A stretch of DNA of 64,000 bases, from contig NC_091014.1 in NCBI RefSeq assembly GCF_041296385.1, positions 13,739,578-13,803,577 of the forward strand, in the 5' to 3' direction. The stretch comes from Aphelocoma coerulescens. Its lineage: Eukaryota; Chordata; Aves; Passeriformes; Corvidae. Below the pieces are notes generated by a model. The model searched no databases. It had not been told where the DNA came from and saw only the letters and a list, made by a program, of their open reading frames with translations. Both the position numbers and the translations under genes were made by a program. Positions 53,454-64,000 of the stretch are shown piece after piece (the first letter of the stretch is position 1; each line of letters begins with the position of its first letter).

Positions 53454-55035
53454 CTGCAAAGAAAATAACACAGTACATGAAAAATAATCCAGTGCAATCA
53501 TCCCATGCTTTCTAAATATTACCTTAGCTAGAGTTAAAGTAGTGCATTGTAAAATCTGCTTTTTAGGTTATGCTAGTTATAAAACCTGTGGTTTCTTATT
53601 TACAGGGGTTTTTGCTTGCTATGGATCATAGTACCACAAAAAATTAAGTGCCCCCATCATGAAAGTGTGATGGCTATGGAAAGATGAAGTCACCAAGTAC
53701 ATACTGAATCTTTTAAGAACTTTTGTTCCAAATTGTTGGTTTTCTGAATGTTTAGAAAAAAAATCCTTCCAAATCCAGATTTTGAAAACATGGGCACAAG
53801 AATGGATGAGAAGTCCTAATCAGTCCTACAGCTCTTATAGTCAGGGGATGCATTCTGAAAATTCATACGCAAAAATCCGTGAGCTCATTGGAATTTCTCG
53901 GCTGCTATCAGCAGACCTGGCAGTAAAGGTCAACTCATCTACGGAACATAAACTGTGAGTTACGTTATGCAAGTATTTCTCACCACTGTTCTGCAAACTT
54001 TGGCCTCCAATATTCCACCTAGATTTACTGTCTCATTTATGTCAGAGGACCAATAAACTCACTTAAAATCCCAAATCTTTGGCACCTGTGATTGTATTAG
54101 ACAGACCCTTCTCTACAAACACTTCCACTAAATGAATGAAGTAACTGCCACCTGCTATTCAAACTAAGCAAGAATGCCAGAATCTGTCCTGGACTAATCA
54201 AATTGCAGCACAAGGGTTGGTGGGTGCAGGGATGGAGAGCAGGAGCAGCAGTGCCTTGCTCTGGGGTCCACCTTGGAGGTGCACTGGCACAAAATCTTCC
54301 TCACAGTAATGCTGCTCTGGTGTGAGGTGCTGTCCCACACTGAGGGTTATGGATCATAGAATCAGAGAATGGTTTGGGTTGAAAGGGACCTTGAAGACCA
54401 TCTAATTCTAATGCCTCTGGCATGGGCAGTGACATCTCTCAGATTGCTCAAAATCACATCCAACCTTGCCTTGAACACTTCCAGGGATGGGGCATCCACA
54501 GCTTCTCTGGCAACCTATTCCAGTGTCTCACCACCCTTACAATAAAGATTTTCTTCCTGATAGTTAATCTAAACCTTCATTCTTTCAGTTTAAAACCCTT
54601 TATTTCCCCTTGTTCTATTACCACAAGCCCTTGTAAAAAATTCCTCTCCAGTTTTCTTGTAGCCCCTTTAAACTTTAATGTCTCTCTGAAGCCTTCCCTT
54701 CTCCAGGCAGAACAACCCCAACTCTTCCAGCCTGTTTTCATAGCAGGGGTGCTCCAGTCCTGGTTCTCATGCAAACAGATGCTCTAATACATAACTAGGA
54801 AAAAAAGCTCTGCAGCACGGTATACTCACACTGCAAGTATTCAAAGGCAATAAAGAGCAATAAAAATCACAATGAAGAAACAACTAATCAGAATTAGACA
54901 CAATTAAATTCATTTTATATGAATCTTATTTTTCTCTGAATTCCTCAGACCTAGTTTCATGTGACCTTACAGGTTTTTTATTATAATAAAATCAGTGATT
55001 CTGAGTTTAAGTAGTAAGAATGATAAATCACTTAC
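53454..55035 (-). other. RELN: Intron w1-w2, 1582 nt
   Basis: This phase 1 intron contains a minus-oriented CR1 fragment at about 54352-54765. The rest is unique-looking AT-rich DNA with no other feature seen. Confidence 0.9.
54352..54765 (-). mobile_element. CR1 LINE 3' fragment (longest in window)
   Basis: The plus strand starts atcatagaatcagagaatgg and continues with ttgggttgaaagggacc and the well-known CR1 block around gatggggcatccacagctt and caacctattccagtgtctca. It goes on through the rest of the 3'-UTR-proximal region to about 54765. It is 5'-truncated and in the same orientation as RELN, inside the w1-w2 intron. The sequence looks fairly little diverged, suggesting a younger insertion than the other three. 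Confidence 0.93.
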
Positions 55036-55068
55036 CTAGGTGAGGATGTAAGGGAGCTTCTGTTGGGG
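55036..55068 (-). CDS. RELN: Reelin, internal exon w1 (33-nt microexon)
   Basis: Reelin is a large secreted glycoprotein that guides neuronal positioning by binding VLDLR and ApoER2. Read on the minus strand, this exon follows a pyrimidine-rich tract ending in cag and is followed by donor gtaagt. It encodes PTEAPLHPHL, flanked by split Ala codons on both sides. This matches the short linker after the reeler domain of reelin (about residues 182-193 in human). Both boundaries are phase 1, so the exon is symmetric and could be skipped without breaking the frame. Taken alone, 33 nt would not be convincing. The identification rests on the splice sites, the phases and the exact continuation into w2. 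Confidence 0.9.
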   Translation of the reverse strand, partial: PQQKLPYILT

Positions 55069-56589
55069 CTGTGGAAAACAAAGACACACAATGCATGAAT
55101 ATGTGCTATGATCAGGGCTCAAGTGCAGCATTAAAAATCAATTCAGCTTAAAACAAATTGTACAGTACATATTCTCTTAAGTCAGTTATCCCGATAGTTT
55201 AATTGTGAAAAACATGATAGACCCCAAAAGTTACAAAAATACAATAGGAAAACTAAAATAATTATTCTCTTGATTAAAATAAGCATAAAAATAAATGAAA
55301 GTCAGTACTAGTTTTACAGCAAGGTAAAAAGATCACTTCTAGTCTAGAATGATGAGATATTATTAAAAATAATTTGGCTTGAGATTCAGTAGTTCAAGGA
55401 TTAACAAAGAGACTGGGAATTAGGCTGAACAAGAGAAATATTCTAGGAGTGGCAAAAAACGCCGCACTTTGATTGTTTATACTGCACTGAACATTTTACT
55501 GGGCATATTATTGGGGGAAATAATCCAAATATTCCTAGGGCAACAAGTAACAGATTGACTCTGCAATTCACTGTATCAAACACTTATATCAAAGCATGTT
55601 TTTGCAGGCAGTGCTGATCAATTCCCCAGTAGGTCTCTGTCTCCCAAGAAACAGCAAATTGTTGTAAAGACATACTGCATGAGGGGCATGTGTGTGAAAT
55701 GGCATAAGTTTATTAAGTAATCTTCTACCAAAAATTTGAAAGAGGAGTCGTGGTGTAGGATTACACAAATGGAACTAAAATGGATCTGAAAGGGCACAGT
55801 GACATAAAAATATATGGAGAAGTCTAGAAACTGGCTGCACAGTGTGTTAGATGCTCCATGGCAGCTACACCCATAGCCTTGCTCGACCTTAAACGTGAAG
55901 TAAGTTACATCTCTGTCATGGAAGCCACGTGGGTGCATATATCAAAATCCTGGGAAGCAGCTACCTATTTGTCAATCAGTACCTCAGCCATGTATCTATA
56001 TTTCCAGCTGTATTTTGGGCTTCGGTAAAATAAATCCACCCAAAAAAAAAGAGATTATTTGAAGACAGGATTCATTTGATGATTCTGTGATTTTTTGTTG
56101 GGCACTGACCTAAATTTTATCAGTACTCCTGATTTCTTCAGCATATTTGCAATAAAATACTGAAGTACTGCAATTTCTGTCATAACATCTGACAAACTAA
56201 AAATAGATTAAAAATAAACATGAAAATGAATGCAGCAATCTGTGTAGAGCTCTCACACATAGTCATCTGAATAGAAAGTCCAACACAAATCTCAAGAATT
56301 TTGTTTTTCTCTTCCTGCTTACTCCTTAAACACTGAGTTTGCAAGGAGGCATGACAATCTGTAATGAAATTGCAACATTTCATGGGAAGTAGGTGATGAA
56401 GACTGAGCAGTCAACAACTGAGGTATCAGCAGACCAGAAAATGATGGCAAGCAATCTGGATTTACTTTAGACAGAAAACTTTGACTTAACTGACTTACAG
56501 ATTAGAAGACTGACATGTTTTATACCATCCACTAACCTGATAAGTATATACATACATGTATATACATACATATCTCTACTAACCTTATG

Positions 56590-56728
56590 TACATATATAC
56601 GTGTGTGTGTGCATATGTGTGTATACACACACACACACACATATATATACACACACACATATATATACACACACACATACATATATATATATACACACAT
56701 ACATATATATATATATATGCACACACAA
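56590..56728. repeat. Complex GT/AC/AT microsatellite
   Basis: A run of gt units passes through gcatat into long alternating (ac)n and (at)n blocks. Its chance frames on both strands are entirely Tyr/Ile/Val/Cys or Thr/His repeats. The gt and ac halves are complementary and could fold back. Confidence 0.97.
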
Positions 56729-59700
56729 CACTGAAAACCACCACTGAAAACTTTACTGCAGCTGAGAGAAAAGACCTACTTAAGAGTCTGTTGTTTCAGA
56801 AATCTGAAATCTTTTTTCTTTTTTGTGGCTAACTCACTCCATTTTTTATACAAGAAATTCACCCATGCTGCTTTTTCTTCCCTAGCAGAAATGCCAATAA
56901 TGACTCTAGCAGTGGCCAAGACCTCTCATCATGATGGTACAAAATCTGGAGAAATACAACTATTGCATGTTAAACTTGGCCACTACCTCCAGTATAGTGC
57001 TGGATTGCACTGGTGAATCCTACAGTGGAAAAGACTGAACTTGTCCATTGCAGCCCCAGGTGTTGTTTTTCTCCATGGGAATGTGTAAATTTCACCAGAA
57101 ATCTTTTAAAAATTATTTGTACTGAAGAAATGGACTGAACTGGATTAACTGAATTATTTCCCAGATTGAGCAACACAAACTGTTCTGGATTTTGCCGGCA
57201 GGAAAAGAAACACATTATGGCATGGGATTTGTAATGATCCTGATGTTGTAACAGGCTAGGTTCAAAATAAAATTTCTGTTTCTGATGTTCTGCATAACCC
57301 CTTTTCAGTAGTTCCAGAGCAGTACTGAGGGGTGACCTGCTGTGAACACAGGGGAGGCTGAGAGCCACCAAAGAGGAGCGTGGTCATGTCAGGGCACATC
57401 ACGGGCAGACTCATCAGCTGCCCAAGCAAATTTCATTGGCCTTTGAAAGTAACTCAACTGAAGGAGACCCCCTGCTCCAAGGAGAGCAGTTCAGACCTCC
57501 AGCTGAAAATGAAGGACTGCATTATCATTCATCCCAGGTTGCTTGGCATGGCTCTTTGGAAGACTCTTTCTGTGGAAAGGGCTCCAGCCAAGGACACACA
57601 CCATCATTGATGACACTTTCTGAAATTATTATGCAAAATTTCAGCATTCAGCAAAAAGGCACAGGTATAGCACAGACTTGGCATCTTTACATTTGCAGAC
57701 TCTTTCGACTTCACCATTATTTAATAAAGCTTGCTGTTTATGTGATTAAACTATACAGAATTGGGATCTGAGATTTTTTCCTGAAACAGTTCTTCCACTA
57801 CATGCATAGTACATTGCAAAACAAAACTGCTTAGCAATAGAATGAAAAGAAGGAAATCGTGCAAGTGCATATTTATGCTACTGATCAATCATCAAAAAAT
57901 CTAGAGGTGGAACTAAGCAAACACTTAAGGCTAGACAAAGTTGTTGTTGTTACAAAAACAGACTTTATGGCGGGGAGAGGTTACATTTCCTAAATCTTTA
58001 CAGGATCTAAGAAGCCCAGGTATTTTTGCCTGTGGTATTCTGATTGTAATTCAAATTCCTGAGCTGAATATGACAAAAGACAGTGAAGGTACCATTTAAT
58101 GAGTGATAAACATAGACTTTAATCTCTCTATAAACAATTTCTATATTACATTTTTTATTTCATTGCAAAACAGCACTGTGTTGATCTTCAAGTGTTGTAT
58201 TTAAGGCCCACAAATAATAGAAATTCAGAACATAACACAAAACTAACTGTAGTTGTTTTAAAATATTTTCAGATCTGCCTTTCTAATCAATTTGTAGAAC
58301 TGCATACTTTAAAGTAACATGGATTTTTCCATAAGCCATACACTGTGGCTAATGTCAAATGGAGTTTTTTTGTACAATATGACAAAGCTAAAAGAAATTA
58401 TACAGTGCAGAGTAGCTATAGAGTGTAAAGATATAAATTTATAATTTAAAAGGAATTATACAATACTTCAGGCTGAAAGGGAAAAAGAAAGACCATCTCA
58501 GTTCATATTTTAAGCCATTATTCACTTTCTTAGATGTTCCTTAGGCACATGGTTGGATGGTTTTAAATTTAGAACCAGTATTTGTGTGGCTCCAAAATGC
58601 ATCTTAGCTTGAATGAGAATGTCGTACCTTTTTAAAAAGTAAAGTAGATGAATTTATTATTTGATTTTTTTAACTAGCACCCTGGGTATATACACAGCTT
58701 TACAAGAGATGAATTGTAGTGAGCAAAGAATGGAAGCAGAGCTCAACTGAGGTCACAATCTAAGAGGCATGAGCAAATACAGTATGAGAAAATGTAAGGA
58801 AATGTAGAGTGCTCGCCTGTAAGACAAGGCACTCCCTTTGGTAAGGAAAAGCAGAGAAGAAAGTATGCAATACAAAGTGATTCAGAGAGAGAAAGGCCAC
58901 AGCCAAACTGGAAGCGTGAGAATCTTGAGGAAGCTAATGGGGAATTCAAAAATCAATGGGGACATTGTGGGGTTCTGTGTCAACAGAATGAGGGAGAATG
59001 AAGGCATCTTTTGGAGTAAAAAGTTAAATTTTTCTGTGGATGAAGTAAGGCTACTGAAAGGTTAAACCAATTTAAATATGCCCCTTTTTTATTAAATGGG
59101 AAGGGAGGGAAATATGAAAGAAGTGGGAAGGGAATGTAATCTTCCAGAAATTTGAATGTGAGGAGGAAAAAAACAATTTTCTGGCAGTCTTGTTGTCATG
59201 AAAAAATAAGAACCAAAATCATTAAAGATGGTAATAGTTAACTGTTAAGTAACACTAGTCTCCATTCAGATAAAAAGAGCAAGCATAAGGCAAAATAAAA
59301 TAAACACGTCCCAGAAAAATCTATTTGTACTATTGACACCCATATTCCACAGAGCTCTGGGGTCAAGACAGTATATAGGGATAGGTAGAAAATGCAGCAT
59401 AGGAAAATACTCTTAAAACTCACTAAAACATATACCTTCTTTTTTTCTCAGAACCCTGAACTTTGTCAGTTTTTTAATATAAACAGAAAGTGAATTACAG
59501 TAACAGAAATGACCACATGCTCCCAGACAAACACTGTGCTTAGAGTTCTACAGCCAGGGGCCATCAGCTATTGCTCATCAGTTCATGACAAATGAGGTGT
59601 GGAGGGAGGTATCCTCTCCTTTGCAGATTATGAAGTCTAATCTCCTTGTCATTAGCAGCCAGATGAAGATAAAAAAGGAAATTAATGCTTTTATTTAGAC

Positions 59701-61283
59701 TCCAATACTTTCTGCTGGTAAACAAAGTTGCTATTGAATGATAGAGGCTGAGCATCCCCTAGGGAGAGTCAGTGAGTTGCCCCAGGGTTGTGTTATTCTT
59801 GCTGACACGTAAACTGAGGAACTTCACACCAGCTCTATGCTCCAGTCCTCTGCTCTGTAAAATACTGCTCTGACAGCTTGTAAAATACAAACCTGAGAGC
59901 CTGAAATCTGTTTTGTGTTTCTTTTTCAGAGTGTTCCTAAATTTTACAAGGTACAAAACACACCTAAAAGGTCTTGCACAAACATTTGGGCAAAAATTCT
60001 CAAAGAGAGTCTGGGCCAGTTCTCAGGATTTGTTTTCAGTATGGAGATATCTGTCAGACTGTATAGAGGTCTCTTAAGAAAAGAAACCCAGTCCTACAAT
60101 TCATGGCATTGAGCATGAGATTGCATAAAATTCTGGGAATTATGCAGAAGGGAATGATATTGCACTAAGAGGAAACAGCTTCCTTCATCTTTTCCATCTC
60201 TTAGGTTTTACTGTTCTGGGATTCTCTGCTAATCAGTCAGAACTAAACTATACACAAGTCTCCCAGTATGGTCCTTTTTCCAAAGAATGGTTCTACTGGT
60301 CCAAGTTACAGTGTACCAAGGAAGAGGCCTCCTTACCTGATATCACCCTACTTGGTGGGGCAAAGGCAGGCAGGATGGTGCCCCACGAGCTGTTCCTCCC
60401 AGAAACATTTTTATTTTCATGCAAACCAAAGCTCTTCTGAGTTCTACTATGCAGTGCAGCCAGATCTGATGTCTTGTCAACTCAATTTTAATTATGCCAC
60501 TGTTTGTTAATGTATGATTTTTGTTCTACTCAAGCCAGGAATACATATGAATCAACATACACAATACTAAATTTACCTTATTTTCCATTTATTTTACTAT
60601 TATATCAATGAGTAAAATATATGGTTTATTAAATGCATTTTTACTGGCAAGAATATCATCAGTTATTATGATCCTTATTTGTCCTTAGAAGCATCGATAA
60701 GACATCCATCTTTTCTAGCTTCTTTTATGTTTGTTTGGGTTTTTTCCTATTTGTGCTGGATTAAAATTTTCTATGATAATTTTTTTGTATCCTTTCTTCA
60801 ATATAATTCTCAAAAAATTTAAAGCTTACATCAGCTCTCAAACATCTCCCTAGCTTCCTAAAATATGTATTATATTCTGAACACAGAGCTTTTTAAGCAA
60901 TTATTATACTTTCTTTGGTGTCTTTCCCTATGGCATCATTTCTTACTCCATTTACATTATACATATGGCATTGCCATCCTTTAACACTACCCTTTATCAT
61001 CCTCTAATTCTCTTCAAAATACAAAAACCCACTTTCCTTTCACTGCACAAATTCCATTAACTCTATTAGGATTAGGATTTATTAATGTACATCTGAGGGT
61101 GGACAGCCACGGGGAACATGATTTTTGAGATTCCTTGCTACTTCCACGTCTTCATGTATATCCTCTTTACTAGACATTATGAAGTCAAATATCACCTGCA
61201 GTGAACACACTTATTAAGAAGATGTCCCAATGTAAATCTATGAAGTTGCCCTGTGGTTTTATTTTTCTTCACTTAATATGTCA

Positions 61284-61323
61284 CATCATTCAGTGCACTA
61301 TTTCATCATTCAGTGCACTATTT
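61284..61323. repeat. Perfect 20-bp tandem duplication
   Basis: The 20-bp unit catcattcagtgcactattt occurs twice head to tail with no mismatch. Confidence 0.97.
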
Positions 61324-62587
61324 CAGTATAGTAGTGTTTAGGGCTGGAAACACTATAAAGCCTCATTTATGTCAATCTACTTCGCTGTTTTGCATATATA
61401 TTAATATGATATTTGCATCTAAATAAATTCACTAATTCTTTCTGAAAGAATCCTTTGTTTATATGAGGGGTGTTGATGAAAATTGAATAAATGAAGTAAG
61501 GTCTACTTCAAAGAAAGCCTCTTTTCTTTGAATAGGAAAATTAATTCTAATTGTATAAGAATGATAATAGTATGCAGTGGTTAGAGAGTAATGCAATGCA
61601 CACTGTGTGCTGAAGAAATAAGAACAAAAAGGCAGAGGAGAGCCTGGTGCTGGAAGGGATGTGAGGAAGGGTAGTGGGCAATGCAGTGGTTGAATATCCA
61701 AGTCAAGCAAACTGTGTCTGAGCTAGGAAACTAAGGGGAGAGAAGCCATGATGAGGATAAAAATGTGGGAGGAGAACCAAGAGAACGACTGAGAAGCTTG
61801 CACATCAGTATTGCAGGGAAATCTGATCACTGCTACAGTTGTCATACACTGTCCACTGCTCACAGAACAGCACCTCTGGGTGATCCTTGCCTAAGCAAAT
61901 CTAATGTTTGCAGAGGTACTGCAGTGACAGCACATATTTTGAGGATGATAAATCCAGAAAGTCTCTGAAGTGACTGTGTATAAAGCAAAGAGTATTGATG
62001 GGAAAAATAATGGTAAACACTCAAGTTATAAGGATGTGGGAGACTGTGACAAGGTGGGGAAACTGAAGGCCCATTCAGGGAGCTGGTGCAAGATGTGGCT
62101 ATCAGTGGCTGGATGGGAGGAGGAGGCAGCAAAGGGATTGTCACAGCTGAGCAGCCAATGGGATATCTCAGCATCCTTTATACCCTGCACACAATCAATA
62201 CTCAAATTCTATTTTCTCCTTGTTCTGCAGAGTTCCTGTGAACTCAGGGGCAGCACACAGTAACATAAGGACTTACTGTTCTAACCAACATTAAGTGTTG
62301 CTAAAATGTTGATCCCAGGTTAGATTATGCTCCAAAATTGCAGAACTGTAAAGCAGAGGGGTAGAAGAATAAAAGTTTCTTTTGTCAGCTCTCCTACTAA
62401 AATCTCAGGGAACAGCATGTCTGAAGAAGGACTGTCAAGTCTGTATGGATGGATATCTACCCACTTGTCTCTGCTTACCAAGGTATTTTCTTCTAGCAGG
62501 GAGAAATCTTGTTGCTTCGCCCATATTCTCCTTGACCATGCTGCCAGTTCTGACACTGACAGTCATGTATTTCTATTCATGGGAAGA

Positions 62588-62634
62588 ATTCTATTCTATT
62601 CTATTCTATTCTATTCTATTCTATTCTATTCTAT
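62588..62634 (+). repeat. (ATTCT)n pentanucleotide microsatellite
   Basis: About nine perfect tandem units of ATTCT run in the sequence with no interruption. Unit length and purity are clear from direct reading. Confidence 0.98.
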
Positions 62635-64000
62635 GCTTGTGCACAGCTTTCACCATCCTGGTCACTGCCAGCTCTTTGTCACTGCCATCAATATGTCTCT
62701 TACTTCCCTCTCCCTTCCTTACCTGTTCTGGCCACCCCTGTCTTTGGCTGTGGTGTTCTCACTCTGCATCTATGCCTTGGAGCATTTAATCTGTTTATGA
62801 GGTTTTTTGTCACTTCATGCTGATTACTCTGCATATTCATTTTTCCACTCTTGATTCATGTCCATCCAGCAAGCAGCCCGTGTGAGATATCCTCTCCATC
62901 CTCCTTAGCACATCCCAAATGGCCATCCTGCCAACAGTTTTGTTCCAGGTCCCTGTACACCAGTCACTGAAACACTACTCTTTCACACCCCCATTATGGG
63001 TGTACAATTATCTCCTGTTAATTTCCCAGATGTTTTTCCTTCCCCACAGCAAAAACATGCCTGGCCCAATCACCTTCCATGCAGATCACCATAACAGTCC
63101 CTTCTCATTGCCAGCACCTGTGTTACATATTTCTAATTCCTTCAAAGTATAACCAACATCCTAGCTTGATAGATGACATTTTGTCACCTCTTTTAATCCC
63201 TCTTCCTACTTCCATTGAACTATAACAAAAGTGAAAAGTTAAATATTGAAAATTGAAGTGGTTTTGCCTTATTATCACAGAGCTACTGTTGATACCTTAT
63301 ATGAATAACTCAATTTATGCTCCTGATATAATGTTCAACAGGTTTTTATAGCTAAAGCCGTATTCCCAAACTCACAGGGAAAAAAACTTTACAGCTCAAA
63401 TGCCCCCAAGAGATGTATTTTACATGATTTTCTCTTGTGTGTTAATATGACAACACATTTCCAATTTTAAAATCTTTATTTTAAATCATTTGGCCCATGT
63501 TTCACTGTTTCTTTTCACATGGAAATTTCACTGGAATTTTGCTGATGTAACTGGAAATTCCTTTCTCTCCTGTACCAAAAATGATGGATACCTTCTCTCC
63601 TTCTCACTGTTTTAATGAAGCAGGTTCAAAGCAAAGTACTCTTTGTAGACAACAGATGACAACAGAACATTTATTTTTTAGGTTATTCATTGAAAGGATA
63701 AGCTGTGAAAACAATTAGATTTTTAAAGTTTGTGTAAGTCCAACATTTTGTTTAGCTACAAAAATGATCAAATGTTGTATGTGACGGGCAAAGATTCAAT
63801 GGCCTACTTTCACAAAATGGGAAGGCAGAATTTTCACAAGGACGTGTGTGAGCTGTATAGTAAACAAAGCTTTTGCTGCAGGCATATTGCTCAAAGTTAA
63901 TACAGTGAGGGCTAAAACTCAGCTTGTGGTTCTGACAGAAAAGAAATGTTGGCTATTACAGGCTGATTTCAGGCATGTGCATAATGCTACTTCAAGTTTG

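Larger units (their letters stand above)
55069..64000 (-). other. RELN: Intron upstream of w1 (partial)
   Basis: This non-coding stretch of at least 8.9 kb lies 5' of w1 in the transcript. It holds a complex AC/AT microsatellite near 56.6 kb, a 20-bp tandem duplication near 61.3 kb and an (ATTCT)n array near 62.6 kb. I searched the minus strand for the preceding reelin exon, which should end the reeler domain, and found no convincing match. Nothing else is recognisable. Confidence 0.8.

Noticed and set aside
54422..54787. 121-residue plus-strand frame
   Set aside because: It lies inside the CR1 fragment, on the antisense strand of the element, and is not CR1 reverse transcriptase.
56467..56832. 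Overlapping frames rich in Tyr, Ile, Val and Cys or in Thr and His
   Set aside because: They are products of the GT/AC/AT microsatellite.
61845..61895. Minus-strand stretch reading K-D, six residues, then C-E-Q, like the end of the reelin reeler domain (the expected exon before w1)
   Set aside because: There is an in-frame stop just upstream, the six middle residues do not match, and no GT donor follows in the phase 1 needed to join w1.
62327..62800. 157-residue plus-strand open frame
   Set aside because: Its middle is translated pentanucleotide microsatellite (Ser-Ile-Leu-Phe-Tyr repeats). The flanks show no domain.

Overview
The window is vertebrate nuclear DNA, most likely avian. It carries 3'-end fragments of CR1 retroposons with the typical bird terminus (ggtcccttccaac followed by a short ttctat repeat). 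It also has one LTR-like block that resembles LTRs I know from songbird genomes. Gene density is very low, introns are long and AT-rich, and there are no prokaryotic features.

One gene is recognisable: RELN (reelin), on the minus strand. Eleven consecutive internal exons can be placed to the base, from 55068 (5'-most) down to 1095. I number them w1 to w11 in transcript order. Together they hold 1348 coding bases. With one base borrowed from the exon on each side they make 450 codons, corresponding to about residues 182-631 of the human protein as I recall its numbering. I see no net insertion or deletion. Every junction has AG at the acceptor and GT at the donor, and all phases chain. The encoded segment runs from the end of the reeler (F-spondin-like) domain, through the region holding the CR-50 antibody epitope, into the first part of reelin repeat 1. 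The signal peptide, the reeler domain, the EGF modules and repeats 2-8 lie outside the window.

Layout, in decreasing coordinates: an intron of at least 8.9 kb (55069-64000); w1 33 nt; w2 79 nt; w3 97 nt; w4 52 nt; a 14.7 kb intron; w5 97 nt; w6 241 nt; a 12.8 kb intron; w7 146 nt; w8 152 nt; w9 113 nt; w10 209 nt; w11 129 nt; and the start of the next intron (1-1094). The rest is intron: four CR1 fragments, the LTR-like block at about 25745-26167, several microsatellites, and a few stretches that look like conserved regulatory DNA but cannot be proven from one sequence.

I found no second protein-coding gene, no RNA gene and no novel system. The open reading frames outside the exons are short chance frames.
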